Shown: positions 32,282 through 45,066, counted from the stretch's first letter. The stretch is 64,000 nucleotides of DNA from Cristatella mucedo (GCA_009760855.2 WPIO01000234.1:1-64000); one strand, 5' to 3'. Notes: generated by a model not told the origin, from the letters alone. A program made the numbers and translations.

Positions 32282-33552
32282 ATCAGCGAGTTATTTATGT
32301 TTTTTCCGCTTCGGGACTTCCGCTCGAGTTCCGTCGAGCATGCGCGCGAGAGTAACGATCTTCTAGCTCGCACTTCGCGTCCCAGGCTGTAATCCTTGAG
32401 CCGGTAATCCTTTATTGTTAATTGCGAACTGGGCGACAGCCACTGAAGCTCTTCTACCACTATGTAATGGTGCTGCTGAATAAACGGTATATTATGTTTA
32501 CTTTACAGAGTAATGTAAACATAAAACTGTACAGAGTAATGTAATCTTGTGAACGAGCGAATGATCGAATTATAAATGTACTGAGCCCGCGTGTTTCTAG
32601 TGCATCGCATGTATCGCAGGTAGACCTCACGCGAGCCCTCAGAGTGCAGCTGCATAAGATAATCAGACTGATAAGCCGGAATTCTGTCTTGCTGAAAGTA
32701 TGTCCTAAATGTCAGCCAGCTTTCCTTTAGTAAATGACTGCAAAAAACAGAAAAGAAAAAATAAAAATAAAAAATTGAAAATAAATAAAAAATAAAAATA
32801 AAATAATAAGAACAATAGTAATAAATAATAATAATAAACAAATAAATAAAACGGAATTTTTATTGAGATTCTAAAAATAAACCTTAAAGTTTCTTTGTGA
32901 AAGAGGAATTGCTTTTTGCTCTTTTTTATTTTACTACATTGGTAAGATTGCTGTTGAATTCCCATAATTTGGTTTCCCTCCATGGCCATCACCTGAAGAT
33001 TTGCAGGCATTATGCAGCGAACCGCCGTCACAAATATTTATCCTGTTCAATCCCTGTGCATAATTGAGGGCTAAGGCTCGCCGAGCGGTGACTGCATCGG
33101 CTTCAGCTTTCGGTCGCTGCTCTATCTGGTGACCTCTGGCAGGTGCCTTAACAGAATGGTGGATTAAATTGTTCGTAAATTTTGCTTAATATAGAAATTT
33201 AAATTTGGTCATGTTAGATAATTTACAATTCTTTCAAGTTGACTGAGTTGCTTGGTCCAAAATTTGCCGACATTTTGCCGGGTCTTTTCATGACTGTCAA
33301 AATTCGGCCGGCAAAGACGCTAATGCATTAGCCGATTAGGCACTTATTTCCCGGAGCGGCGAGTGCATTTTGCCCATCTAGACCGAAAGGCATACTTAGC
33401 TAAAATTCTCACCACTATAATCCGATGCAATGGGAATAGTAAAAGATTTCTGCTACGTATGGATACTCGGTCATTATCAAATGGTTCTGATATATAACGT
33501 TAGAAATGCCGGGCAAAATTCTTTGCCGCAAACACAGCATTTGTGACACGTG
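32282..33552. other. Unassigned DNA with an A-rich patch
   Basis: AAATAAA-type simple sequence lies at 32745-32875. ORFs across it encode F/Y/I-rich peptides in antisense and are artefacts. No gene is seen. Confidence 0.4.
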
Positions 33553-33682
33553 CTAATGTAATGTATCTCCGTCTGTAACTCCACACAGACATAAAGACTG
33601 TGTGGGTGTTAGGCAGGAGAGTTTTGTATAGCGCGCTCACGGCCCAAGCGGCTTCCGGTACGCACTCGGTAGTCAACAGAGC
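33553..33682 (-). mobile_element. LINE-B 3' end, short
   Basis: AATGTAATGTATCTCCGTC through CGCACTCGGTAGTCAACAGA, then truncated. Confidence 0.85.
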
Positions 33683-35076
33683 AGGTCCTTACAGACTCGG
33701 TAAAGAAATTCAGACGGTACCTGCAAGCACCACTAGTGAGTCCTAACTACGCCGCTCATCAGTCGGACGATATTTTATTTGACAAGTCTGAAAAGAAACC
33801 ACTACCCGGAATTCAACTGCTGGGCTTACACGTTTTCCGCCTCTTTTGCTGAAAGAACGTCTGCACGTATTCACGCCTGCCTCAGTAGTGCTGCGTCTGA
33901 CTAAAGCGAGTGTTAAGTCGAAACCAGTGACCTGGAAATCTTAGAAATCTTCCGGAAGCTCCTGTATCCACATCCTGTATTCTCATTCTCTATGCTGTAT
34001 CCACATCCTGAATTCTCGTCCTCTATCCTGTATCCACAAAGTGGCTTTGTTAATGACGTCGAGGAAAAGGTCTCCTTCTGGTCTCATCACACTTCCGTTT
34101 GTGGTCTTCATTCGCAGAAAAAAAGTCAAGCAAAAAAGTCAATCCACAATTCGGAAAATGTAAAGCTACTCTGGATAAAGAGGCTAAAGTTTCAAAGTCT
34201 TTCGAATAGGCCAGTCCACCTTGAATACTTAAAACGCCGGGATTAGACTCGGATCTCATTGGTCATAGGTCATGGAAACTATCAGCGATACTCTCCAGGT
34301 CTTCCCCTTTTTTCCGATATTATCACAAATATTTTCGCTAAGAATCTTATAGAAAGGGTCGACAAAAATGAATTGCCAGAAGAAACTTCGGTCAGGATTA
34401 ACTGGGTCCGAGGTGGTAGGGGATTCGCTCGCACTTCCTGACCTCCTAGGTCGTGAGAGCTCGTGGCCAGCCTGAGTCTCATAGCGGGCACTCGTAGAAA
34501 GATTCCCGTTGGGAAGCGATAGTAATAGCCATCAAGGCTTTTCAGCCGCTTTATAATTTAGCCCGCTAAAGCAGATATCCATAATATTTTTTCACTTTAT
34601 ACCATTCCTCTAAAACTGATCTCCTCGAAGTGAACAACGACGTCATCAGCAGCAATAATAATGGCGGCGTCATTACGTCATCACCCCACGAGTCATGCTC
34701 GAGCTGTCCTCGAGCTGCGTGCCGCGCAATTAATAATTTTATACTTTCTACTGGAACGATTGGATGAAACTGATTGATCTCATGGATTATGTCGCGCTGA
34801 CGTCACTTGGTTTGAATCACGACCCGTGCGAATTAAACTGCGAGTCTGTTCTCGGGCCAGGGGCGGGTTTCCATTTATACCGACCCTCTTAGAAAAGGGA
34901 TTATGGCCAAAGAGAGCGGAATATGTAAGTGGCCAATGGGATATGGTATCACTTTCTATGCCAATCTGGCACAGCTTTATTTGTCGTTTGAATATCATCA
35001 ATGTCATTGGAATGCCATCGGAATCTGCTGCAGCGACTTAAAAACTGAGTGCTAGATTGTACATTGTAATGCAAGG
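33683..35076. other. Unassigned DNA, possible SINE-like remnant
   Basis: Near 34520-34550, AGTAATAGCCATCAAGGCTTTTCAGCC resembles the SINE-B body, but the head is not clear. Tandem CCTGTATCCACATCCTG words occur at 33960-34040. No gene is seen. Confidence 0.3.
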
Positions 35077-35690
35077 TTATGTATCTCCGTCTGTATCTCC
35101 ACAAAGTCATAATAACCGTGTGGGTGTTACGCAGGAGATTTTTGTATAGCACACTCACAGCCTAAGCGGCTTTCGGTACGCATTCGGTAGCCAACAGACT
35201 TCGTCTCATGCAACAAAGAGAAAGTGGGAAGCATAGCAGAGTCAGGAGAGCAGTTGAGGTAGTGAGTAGCATAGAAGTAGCAGCTCAGGACCACTGAAAA
35301 AGATGTGCCATAGTCGGCAGTCGGAGAGTAGTTGTCGCTGCGTAAGAATTGTGGAAGCGAGTTCCACAGTCTAGGACCTGCAGAGCTAAAGCTTCTGTCG
35401 CCAACGGTCTTTAAGCGGAGGAATGGAACCGCTAACTTATTGTCCACACAGGACCTGAGGGCGCGAACAGGCTGAAACTGATGCAGCAGTTCAGCAAGGT
35501 ACGAATGAGCCAAGTCGTGGCGGGCCTTGTGGGTCAGCGTAAGCACTTTGCTTTGTATCCGTTGCTCAACCGGCATCAATCCTAGCTCTTTTAGCAAAGG
35601 AGATACGTGCTCAAACCTCTGGGACTTGAAGACTAGCCTTGCAGCCATATTCATATCAGCTGCTGTGGCCTTATAGCTTTCTTTGGCGTT
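35077..35690 (-). mobile_element. LINE-B copy with open C-terminal frame
   Basis: The antisense tail is followed by an uninterrupted frame (35654..35127) that starts MAARLVFKSQRFEHVSPLLK and continues LPVEQRIQSKVLTLTHKARHD, FLRLKTVGDRSFSSAGPRLW, TKSVGYRMRTESRLGCE. The copy is 5'-truncated. It is the youngest-looking LINE-B here. Confidence 0.9.
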
Positions 35691-35911
35691 AAATTCTTGG
35701 CTCCGGGAAATTGCGAAAGCAGCAACTTAATTCCTACTAATAAAACACTGTAACCATGCGACATCACAATGATACTTTGATCTTCTAATTAATGATGCTG
35801 TAATATGACCATTACTGGGTGCTCGGAGTTTAGATGTGCTCTTTTATAACTGCTCAAAGTTTTGAAAGCTTCACTAAAGACTGCCTTCACTGAGCATGCC
35901 TTTACGGTTAA

Positions 35912-36017
35912 CCCATTCTATAAGGTACATAGTGTATTTTTCCAAAAACAAATCAGCTCCCGATCAATCCATTCTTTAAGGTACACAGAGTAGTTTTCGA
36001 AAAATCAATCAGCTCCC
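35912..36017. repeat. Two-unit tandem repeat, period 56 bp
   Basis: CCATTCTATAAGGTACATAG ... AATCAGCTCCCGATCAAT is repeated with changes starting at 35968. Confidence 0.75.
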
Positions 36018-36034
36018 TAGCTCTGTCTAAGCTG

Positions 36035-36255
36035 GACTGCTGCGACAGTTTCAGCTTTCTTGTGACCTCTGGCCTTTCTCTCTGGAAAATAAATTAGCTG
36101 TTCTATACCGATGCTTTAAGACAGTTGGCGACATGAACTTTCTCTCTGCACATCTTAGATGGGCGACTGTCACACATCCGTTCTAAACATCCTAAGCTGC
36201 TACTTTCATGCTGCTCACATCCTCGACTGCACTGCTAACTGAGCTACGATTCTCA
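36035..36255 (+). mobile_element. Diverged LINE-B fragment
   Basis: The sense words CAGTTTCAGC, AATAAATTAGCTGTTCTATACC, CTTTAAGACAGTTGGCGACA and AAGCTGCTACTTTCATGCTGCTCA follow the LINE-B order. Confidence 0.6.
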
Positions 36256-36261
36256 CTTTAT

Positions 36262-36430
36262 AATAATATATTAATAATAATAATATATTTGTATAGCGCC
36301 CTCAGGGAATTCATCTTTTTCTACGCACTTTACATTTGCCGCAAAGGAAGCATGATTGAATGGTTAAGGGTATCATACTCAATGACAACAAGCACAACAT
36401 AGAGGTGACATGCATGAGGCAAGCACGCAA
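36262..36430 (-). mobile_element. LINE-A 3' tail fragment
   Basis: (TAA)n, TATAGCGCCCTCAGGGAATTC, TTTACATTTGCCGCAAAGG, GATTGAATGGTTAAGGG, GAGGTGACATGCA. Confidence 0.75.
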
Positions 36431-36928
36431 TTTCTCATGATTACGTGGGATTGAGGGTGTGTTGGTTACCGTATGCTCACCGAAAGCCACTTCATATAAC
36501 TTTTACCTTCGCTTGCATTACCGACCTGAGCAGCTTTGACGGCAGTAGCAGAGCCTATTTCTTTCCAAAACCATCCAGCGTCATATACTCGTACCAAGCT
36601 ATTCCATAGCAGGCACAGAGAGACACGGGTGGATAGCGACACCTAGCGTGCAACTCGCTTCGAGCCCGAAGAACAACTTCTGGCTTCTAGATGCACATGT
36701 ATAACTCATGGCTTCAAGCTCAGATTATAACTGACTGATCACTACCTGAGCTGGGATCTTTTATAGCATCTCAAAATAAACTATGAGATATAATATTTCT
36801 AGGGATTAGCGTTGAGGAATAGTTAGTAATTAGTAGTTAGGAATAGTTAGTAATTTCTAGTATTTGCATCATCTAGCTGCTCATGTCTCTGCTTTACTTC
36901 CACTCCCCTGCCCCTCGCCTTTCCTATT
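36431..36928. other. Unassigned DNA
   Basis: No gene or repeat copy seen. Confidence 0.3.
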
Positions 36929-36929
36929 C

Positions 36930-37104
36930 TATCTCACCTCTCTGTCTCTCTCTGTCTCTGTCTGTTTATGTCTGTCTCTGTCTGTTTCAGTCTGTCTCTG
37001 TCTGCCTCTGTCTGCCTCTGTTTGTCTGTCTCTGTCTGTCTCTGTCCGTCTCTGTCCGTCTCTGTCCGTCTCTGTCTCTGTCTCTGTCTCTGTCGCTGTC
37101 GCTG

Positions 37105-37135
<31 letters not shown>

Positions 37136-37390
37136 GTCTCTCTCTCTGCCTCTCTCTGTCTCTGTAATGTAATGTATCTCCGTCAGTAACTCCACGAAGT
37201 CATAAAGACCATGTGGGTGTTACGCAGGAGAGTTTTGTATAGCACACTCACAGCCTAAGGGGCTTTCGGTACGCATTCGGTAGCCAACCGACTTCGTCTC
37301 ACGCAACAAAGAGAAAGTGGGAAGCATAGCAGAGTTAGGAGAGCAGTTGAGGTAGTGAGTAGCATAGAAGTCTTCATCTCTGTCTCTATC

Positions 37391-37470
<80 letters not shown>

Positions 37471-37499
37471 CTCTGTCTCCCTCCCTCTCTCTTTATCGG
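36930..37499. repeat. CT/CTGTCT microsatellite interrupted by LINE-B
   Basis: (CTGTCT)n and (CT)n variants at 36930-37164 and 37373-37499 flank a LINE-B insert. Serine/leucine ORFs across it are artefacts. Confidence 0.9.
37164..37372 (-). mobile_element. LINE-B 3' end inserted in a CT microsatellite
   Basis: TAATGTAATGTATCTCCGTC through GTAGTGAGTAGCATAGAAGT, with CT-type repeat directly on both sides. Confidence 0.9.
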
Positions 37500-37580
37500 C
37501 GCCTCGGCGTCTTGACATGTCTACATGTCTGCCTCCCTCTTTTTTTATGTTGACTCACGGAAGAAGCATTTATTATTAGA

Positions 37581-38198
37581 GTGCTCACCGTCGCGGTGAC
37601 TGTCGGGCCTGCGGTTTTAAACGTGACTCTCCAGGGGACGACGTTGTCTGTCAGGTGTACAGATGTAATGACTCGAGGTATAATGGCGTATTTGCTTGCA
37701 CAGCGAGGCTTGATTGCAAAGCAGCGGAGACCCGGAAGTCAATCATGTTTAATTTCCTATGCACTCGGCTTTACGACTGACGGTAATTGGGCCCCACGAG
37801 GCTACTGGCGCTGGCGAATAGAACGCACTGTCAGACTCGTCGCTGCGTCTGACAGCTACGCACAATTAGAGTTTGCAGAGAGAAGGGCTGCCGGTCTGGA
37901 TTGCCAGTCTGGAAAAAGACGGTGGAACGTCGCGTTAGGCATTGAACTCAAGCTTTCTACTTCGTATGGAACTCGCAGCTGTCTGACAAGCCTCGCGAGA
38001 ATAACACCAAAGAGCTCATACGATGCCGCCACGCTCAGCACCATCAATCACACCCCTCCCCAATCAACAATCCGGATTGCCGCGGAGAGAAATGCGAAAT
38101 CTCACAGAACCTCGCAAGCCTCCAATTTACAGGCCGACAGGTCCCGACGGTCGCTGGTATCTGCCAGCCTTGATGGCCCTACATCACCCACTTCATGA
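37581..38198 (+). CDS. Hypothetical ORF, 205 codons, weak
   Basis: This is an open frame without recognisable domain, signal peptide or membrane segment, in otherwise unassigned DNA between the CT array and a LINE-A copy. Composition is unremarkable, with many Arg, Ser, Thr and Ala. A 618-nt frame can occur by chance at this GC content, and no splice sites or Kozak signal support it. I do not recognise it. Confidence 0.15.
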   Translation: MLTVAVTVGPAVLNVTLQGTTLSVRCTDVMTRGIMAYLLAQRGLIAKQRRPGSQSCLISYALGFTTDGNWAPRGYWRWRIERTVRLVAASDSYAQLEFAERRAAGLDCQSGKRRWNVALGIELKLSTSYGTRSCLTSLARITPKSSYDAATLSTINHTPPQSTIRIAAERNAKSHRTSQASNLQADRSRRSLVSASLDGPTSPTS

Positions 38199-38466
38199 AA
38201 CCAGATAGGCTGCGGCAGACGGCCACTCGTAATCGCTCGATTGTGCACCACGCACTTGGAGCGAGTACGCTTTCCCGATCTTGCCCGATCTTGCTGCACT
38301 ACCTTCGGGAATATTCTACTCGGCACATCGCTTCACATCCGTCATCTTCGTTTCGGCTACCGAGGCTTAACTTAGGTGTTTTGCTAGCCAAGGTCAATGC
38401 CGGTGCAGAGCTTCCTGTTTCCAAGCGGCTAGTTTACCGGCCGCCGAGTACGAGATAATTACTCTC

Positions 38467-39690
38467 AGGAATGCACAGACTTGTAGAGTAAAGTATGTCT
38501 GCTTGTTTTTCTTGATCTTTTAGCCGTTTCTGTTTGATCAAATTGATCACCGAGTTTATTCTTGAGCGCCTATCATCTCGCCTAGGCATCACTGGCACTG
38601 CACTGCAACGGTTTAGATATTATCTCAGTGGGAGACTTCAGAGTATTGATTTGTAAAGGGCAAAGGTCATCATCCAAAGAAGCAGCGCTGAAATACGAGC
38701 TGAGTACCTCAGTGCTTCTGCTTGGTTGTTAGTTAGCTGCAGGGTTCCCCTTGCTCTAACTAGCTAGCGGGCTGGGACCGAGTCTGACTCGGAAACTGAA
38801 ACACTTATTGCTCAAAATTGACCCTGTCAGCATATCTACTGTTGAACCTGCACGAAATCTAGGCGTCTGTCTGCTTCTAAAGTCATCTTTCACTAGATGA
38901 CCACACCAGTTCCTCAATAAAGTCTGCCTACTTTCAGCTGCGGAACATTACTTAAATTCGGGCTTTCTTAGGCTGGGATATTACGTCTAAATCAGTCCAA
39001 CCATATGCGACATTCCGTCTCGACTTCTGCAACTCGCTGCCTGCTGGTCTGCCGGCCTGTGCAATCGTGCGCTTACAGCTGGTGCAGAACTCTGCAGCTA
39101 GGCTTGTCTCTCGTGAGCGTCGCAGTTGCCACATCACGCCACTACTCGCCGACCTGCACTGGCTCCCAATCAAGCAGGGTATCGATTTCAAAGTTGTATA
39201 ACTTAACTTGAGGTCCCTTCATTCTTTGGCTCCAGCCTCCTATTAGAAAGACTCTTTCACCAGGCCAAGCATCTTACCTCGGCTGTTCTAACTCAAATGG
39301 TATAGCTGTACCTCGTACGAACCTACAAACCTTTGGAGATCTAGAGCCGTTACATAAGCTCCAAAAGTATGGAACTCTATCCCGCCCGACGTCACACCAT
39401 CCCATGACGTGAAAAGATTTAGAAAGAAGCTTAAAACACATCCGATTATTACAGAATTTAGTGGGTCCTCATGACCCGTCCTTTGTATGCTGATAATGTG
39501 CCTTCTGCTACTAACTAGATCTGCATGTTGACCCTGTGCATATCACATCTAACAACGTTATGCTTTTTAACATTGCGAATGTTACGCTTAGTAATTTGGT
39601 CGGATTTTCTTTACAGTATTTTTAAAATGAGTAGAAAGAGATTAGTTCTCTAAGGGCACCAAAAAAATGTGTTATTGTTAATATTGTTAC
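38467..39690 (+). mobile_element. LINE-A copy, old and degenerate
   Basis: It shows GGAATGCACAGACTTGTAGAGT, TTGATCTTTTAGCC (the LDLSA region), CATCTCGCCTAGGCATCACTGGCAC, the C-terminal AARLVSRERRSCHITPLLADLHW segment, and a decayed tail to about 39690. Part of the palm, including YADD, is deleted or scrambled. Confidence 0.8.
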
Positions 39691-40535
39691 TCAGCTATTT
39701 TAGTTGAAACAGCATACAAAAGTTGTTAAATATAATGCTTGCACTGGTTGCGGAAAATGAGCAAAATATACAATTAATTAATAAAAGTTCTTTGTATCCA
39801 ACAAATAATACTAAAATTGATAACAGAATAAAACAAGGCTGCACAATCTAAGTTTTAGTTTTACTTCCGCCCGCAAGCTCGCTTGCTCCAGCACCGTGCT
39901 CGCACCTTGAGCGGTAAATCCGACAGGCGGCTTTGCGGAAGTGCAGGACGAATCTGTAAGGAACTATTCGCGCACCCTCGCCGGGCTCCGAGAAAATGAC
40001 AAGGTGAAGGACGAGTGCTTTCGAGCTAAAAGCCACTGGCGTTCGCGGTCGTGTGAGTTACGTGCAAAGTTCGCAGTCAAAGGCAGCAGCGAGCCACAGA
40101 GGAAGTCTCCGACCGACCGGAAGTTTGGCAAGCGCTCCTCCTCCGGAGGAGGAGGAGGAGGAGGAGAAACGTTTTGATGACGCGCGTCCTCCTCCTCCGC
40201 GACAGATTCTCAGGAGCCGCAAACTCATCGTCGCAAACTCATTGGCGCGCATTCGCAGAAATGACTTGTCACTTTTAATTACTTTGCAACTGACTGATTG
40301 TAGACGGATGCACACTACTCCAGGGAAAATTTCGGAAGAAATTACCTCAGCTTTACAGATAAAAGCACGTAGAATGCGCAGGATGCCACGCTACGACGTA
40401 ATGAGCTGAGGGAGTCAATTTTTTCCACTAAAGGAGAGAGGCACGCGAATTCACCATCGCGCTTTACCATTCGCTCACTGAAATGGCCGAACGAGGGCGA
40501 ATTGTCTGGGTGCAACCAAAATGCTATCTTAATTA
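39691..40535. other. Unassigned DNA with a purine palindrome
   Basis: CTCCTCCTCCGGAGGAGGAG at 40135-40154 is a perfect 20-bp palindrome, followed by more GGA units. No gene is seen. Confidence 0.4.
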
Positions 40536-40539
40536 GGAA

Positions 40540-41855
40540 AAAGCGCCTCTCATCTCGCCTGGGCGTCACTGGCACTGCTCTGCAGTGGTTCAGGTCTTAT
40601 CTCAGTGGGAGACTCCAGAGTATTGACGTGAATGAACAAAGATTATCCGAGGTACCTCTGAAATATGGGGTAACTCGGGGCTCCGTGCTAGATTCGGTTC
40701 TTTTCATGGTTTATACTCTCCCTCTTGCTGTTGTGATTGCCAAGCACAATCTTAGCTTTCAATTCTATGCGGATGACACTCAGTTGCACCTTTGCTTTGA
40801 TCCCTCCCAGACCTCGAGCACCTCAAATTCTTTCAACTCCCTTGCTGCATCTATTGATGACATCCTCACATTGATTGTAGAAAATCTTCTTGAATTAAAT
40901 AATGACAAAACTAACTTACTAGTTATGGGCAAACCCAGTGTGATTTAGAATGAGAAAGACAAGCGCTCAAAATCGGCACTGCAAGCATATTTCAGTTGAA
41001 TCTTTACGAAATCAATGTGTCATGGTGCAAAGTGACCTTTCATTAGACGACCGCATCTGCTCCACAGTCAAGTCTGCCTACTTTTAGCTGCATAGCATTG
41101 CTAAATTTTGGTCTTATTTAGAAATAAATACCACATCTAAATTTGTCCATGCCTTTGTGACATGCCGTATTGACTTCTGTAACTCACTGCTTGCTGGCCT
41201 ACCGGTACGTGCAATCACGCACTTATAGCTGATGGCGACCTCTGCAGCTAGGCTTGTCTGTCGTGAGCGTGCCAGTTGCCACGTCACACCACTTCTTGCC
41301 GACCTGGAATGGCAACCAGTCAAGCAACGGATTGACTTCAAGGTTTTGTCGCTCACTATTAGGTCCCCTTATTCTTTGGCTCCAGCCTATCTATCAGATC
41401 TACTCCTCCACCAAGCCAAGCATCGCATCATCCAATTTACGGAATCTTACTGCTCAACAATACCTCGTGCAAACCTCAAATCTTGTGGAGACTGTGCCTT
41501 TACTTTCTATGCTCCCAAAGCCTGGAGCTCCCTCCCGACTTGCGTCACTAATCTCCTGAATTGACCACATTTAAAAAGAACTTTAAAATGCACCTATTTA
41601 GGACAGCATTTAGTGGGTCCCTGTGATTCGTCCTTTATGTGCTTATGAATGCTGACTCTATGAATGCTGCCAATAACCAAACTTTTATGCTGATCATGTG
41701 CATGTCACCCCTAACTATGTTATTCATGTTGTTTATCAAGCACGATATCCACTCACTCCATTCGATTGCGTTTCCTTTGCAGCGAATTTAAAGCACGTAG
41801 AAAGAGATTGAGTTCTCTGAGGTTGCTTTATCAAGTGTATTGTTATTAATGTCAT
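40540..41855 (+). mobile_element. LINE-A copy, 5'-truncated
   Basis: It runs from SSRLGVTGTALQWFRSYLSG through GVTRGSVLDSVLFMVYTLPL, an intact FQFYADDTQLHLCF catalytic box, the thumb (stops from 40946), the C-terminal domain, the 3' UTR and the tail. The first 148 codons are open. It is inactive overall because of truncation and stops. Confidence 0.9.
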
Positions 41856-42127
41856 TATTTTTGAAAGAAAATATCGACGGTCATTTAGAAAAGTCAAAAC
41901 AAGAGCACGTAAATATCCCACAAATTCGTGCGACCATTGACCAAAATGTGGCAATCGCTGCGTGTCTACGTGTACTTAGGCAACAGAGTGTAGTGACTGC
42001 TGCAGCGTGTTGACTATTCGCTCAGCTATCAAAAGAGAGCAGTGCTTACATGCAAAGATCCTTGACCTCAAAGCAAGTAAAATGACAGTTGCAGTTTTAC
42101 GTAAGTGCGAAAGCGCTTCTTACAAAA
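41856..42127. other. Unassigned DNA
   Basis: No gene or repeat copy seen. Confidence 0.3.
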
Positions 42128-42262
42128 TCTAATTTATTTGTATAGAGCCTCAAGAGAACTTAATTCATATTCAGTCGCTTCACATATACCTCGGGGCTCG
42201 AGCCCACGACCTCAGCTAGACCTTGGTTTGGGCGAGCACCTTAATCGCTGGATCAAATTGCT
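42128..42262 (-). mobile_element. SINE-A copy
   Basis: The antisense tail AATTTATTTGTATAGAGCC, AGAGAACTTAATTC and GTCGCTTCACATATACC is followed by the B box TCGGGGCTCGAGCCC and the A-box side CACCTTAATCGCTGGATCAA. Confidence 0.85.
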
Positions 42263-42285
42263 ATTAAAAAATACTGGCTTATTTC

Positions 42286-42441
42286 GCAGCCTCTTTTGTG
42301 TAGCGACAGAAGAGCCTTTATGGCTATCACCAGAGCTTGCAGCAGCGACCATAAAGGAGCTCCCGCCACAGGATTCAAACCCACGGCATCGGGCCGAGGT
42401 CGTGAAAAGCGACCACCTTACCTAGCAAGCCATCCCGGCTC
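42286..42441 (-). mobile_element. SINE-B copy
   Basis: Antisense GCAGCCTCTTTTGTG, AGCCTTTATGGCTATCACCAG, GGATTCAAACCC (B box), CCTTACCTAGCAAGCCATCCCGGCT. It sits 25 bp from a SINE-A copy in the same orientation. Confidence 0.9.
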
Positions 42442-43079
42442 ACAAGTCGCACTTGCTCCGGAATGCATGATGAAGTCAAGCATGTCCTCGTTAAGGCTCA
42501 TGTTTCACAGTTTTGTAATGTTTCACAGTTTCATGAAGCAAGGAGCACCACGTGACAGCTGCCACATGTGCGACAAGGCAATGCAGGCTGAGGTGTCATT
42601 GTAAATTGGTACTCTTGCTCAAAATTTTATACTTGGGAGTAAGACAACGTAGTGGCTGCACACGCACTTCAGCATGTGACGAATGTGAGTCGCTAGTTAT
42701 CTGTGCTCTGCTGCAACCACGTGTCGACTTCAAATGCAAATCAACGTGCGACTAAGCAGCTCAATGCAAACAAGTGCGCGAATGGACTGTTAAATACAGT
42801 CCGGAACACAAATCGAACAGAGTATTCAATGTTAGAGGTTTAAATGATGTAAATAGCTGCATTAAAATTTTATTTTGACATAAAAAAGTCTGCTTATTGG
42901 TTAGATAGTAAGTGAGAGCACTTGAAGGATTTGAATCGCGGTATGAAAAGGACGCCGTGACCAATCGAAACCTCGGCGTCGCATTCTACATTGAGGTGAG
43001 AGCTGGCCAACAAGTTTTTCCACGGTTCATTACGCCTGCACGTCTCACATTAACTCGGCAAAAAGACCTGAGGTTCACT
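42442..43079. other. Unassigned DNA
   Basis: No gene or repeat copy seen. Confidence 0.3.
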
Positions 43080-43081
43080 CA

Positions 43082-43117
<36 letters not shown>

Positions 43118-43190
43118 CTCTCTTTCCCTCTCTCTCTCTCTCTCTTATTCTCTCTCTCTCCCCTCTCTCTTATTCTCTCTTTCTCTATTC
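43080..43190. repeat. CT microsatellite
   Basis: (CT)n with ATTCTCTCT interruptions. It abuts a LINE-A tail. Confidence 0.95.
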
Positions 43191-43191
43191 A

Positions 43192-43942
43192 TTAATAATA
43201 ATAATAATGCACTTGACAAAGCGCCGTCAGAGAACTCAATCTCTTTCTAGGCGCTTTACATTTGCTGCAAAGGGAAATGCAATTGAATGGTAAGTAAAAT
43301 CATGCTTGAAAAACGATCAAAATGAATAACAAGTTTAGGAGTGACATGCACAGGGTCAGCATGCAAATGTGGTTAGTGGCAGCATGCACAGTGTCAGCAC
43401 GCATAAGCACATGTCACAGGGACCCACTAAATGCTTGATAAATAGGTGTGATTTTAAGTTCTTTTTAAATGTGGTCAAGTCAGGGGATGCTCTGATGCAA
43501 GTCGGGAGGGAGTTCCAGGCTTTGGGAGCATACACACTAAATGCACAGTCTCCAAAGGATTTGAGATTTGTCCGAGGTATTGGTAAACGATTGGATTCCG
43601 AAACGCGGTTGGTACGATGTTTGGCCTGGTGCGGGAGTAGATCTGAGAGGTAGGCTGGAGCCAAAGAATGAAGTGACCTAAAAGTGAGCGCCAAGGCCTT
43701 GAAGTCGATGCGTTGCTTGACTGGTAGCCAGTGCAGGTCGGCGAGAAGTAGTGTGATGTGGCAACTGCGATGCTCACGACAGACAAGCCTTTCTGCGGAG
43801 TTTTGCACCATCTGTAATCACCTGATTGCACATGCCGGTAGGCCAGCAAGCAGTGAGTTGCAAAAGTCAAGACGGGATGTCACGAATGCATGGACCAACT
43901 TGAACGTGGTATCCTTATCTAAGCAAGCCCGAATTTTAGCAT
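43192..43942 (-). mobile_element. LINE-A 3' end and C-terminal domain
   Basis: (TAA)n, full tail, 3' UTR, and an open antisense frame (43811..43356) giving LHWLPVKQRIDFKALALTF, LAPAYLSDLLPHQAKHRTNR and SPDLTTFKKNLKSHLF. It is truncated at the ARI.A segment. Confidence 0.9.
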
Positions 43943-43979
43943 CAGTCGACAAGGTCATTAGACGAAGGAGGATATTATT

Positions 43980-44215
43980 CTGCAGAATCTGAGAGAATCG
44001 GAGAGGATCTGAGAGGAGGACCGAGCAAGCTGATACTGCTTCGGCAGTTCACCTAGGTGTGAATGCAAACACACGGCAGGTATGCAGCGATTACCTTGCA
44101 GATAATAGCATAGTTTAAGGTCGTATCCGCTGATCAATCGAGCTCCGTGCAGTTTTTTAAGCAAAGGAACATATGCTTACATTTCCGTGTTTTAAAGGGC
44201 AGAAAAGAAACATTC
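43980..44215 (-). mobile_element. Possible decayed LINE-B fragment
   Basis: GCTGATACTGCTTCGGCAGTTCACCTAGGT resembles LINE-B GCTGAAACTGATGCAGCAGTTCAGCTAGGT; the rest is weak. Confidence 0.35.
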
Positions 44216-44600
44216 ATAATTAGCACTCAAGAATTAAGCTCAAGAATTACTCGGGAACCTGGTGCCTGACTTTCCAATGAAGGGTTTTCATAAATTGCTA
44301 TCATATTACTATACAATTCGAGACAACTTATCAAGATTGTAGGCGTACGGCCGCCCGACAACTTACCAGTGGACTCCCTGCATGCATTTAGTGCCGCTTG
44401 AGCTGCTACTTCATTCCCTCGCTCAGCACTGAGCGAAGCTACTCTAGCAGCCGCTGACCCACGGCCTCGGTGTCAAAGGCCTCCATGGGTTTGGCAGTGC
44501 ATGCACAGTGACTGGCTCTCTTGTTGATCGAGAATCTTTGATTCTACGCGAATCAAACAGAAAAGCCTAAATGTTACACTGCATGTTCCACCGATGTATT
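44216..44600. other. Unassigned DNA
   Basis: No gene or repeat copy seen. Confidence 0.3.
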
Positions 44601-44949
44601 CCAATATATACTATGTAATATATAATATATAATATAATATATAATATATAATATATACTATATACTATATATAATATAATATAATATATACTATATACTA
44701 TATACTATATACTATATACTATATACTATATACTATATACTATATACTATATACTATATACTATATACTATATACTATATACTATATACTATATACTATA
44801 TACTATATACTATATACTATATACTATATACTATATACTATATACTATATACTATATACTATATACTATATACTATATAATATATAATATATACTATATA
44901 ATATATAATATATAATATATAATATATAATATATAATATATAATATATA

Positions 44950-44988
<39 letters not shown>

Positions 44989-45066
44989 ATATATAATATA
45001 TAATATATAATATATAATATATAATATATAATATATAATATATAATATATAATATATAATATATAC
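44600..45066. repeat. AT satellite with 7-bp period
   Basis: One block repeats TATACTA (about 44690-44875) and the next repeats ATATAAT (about 44875-45063). Both have a 7-bp period and occupy about 460 bp. Confidence 0.95.
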
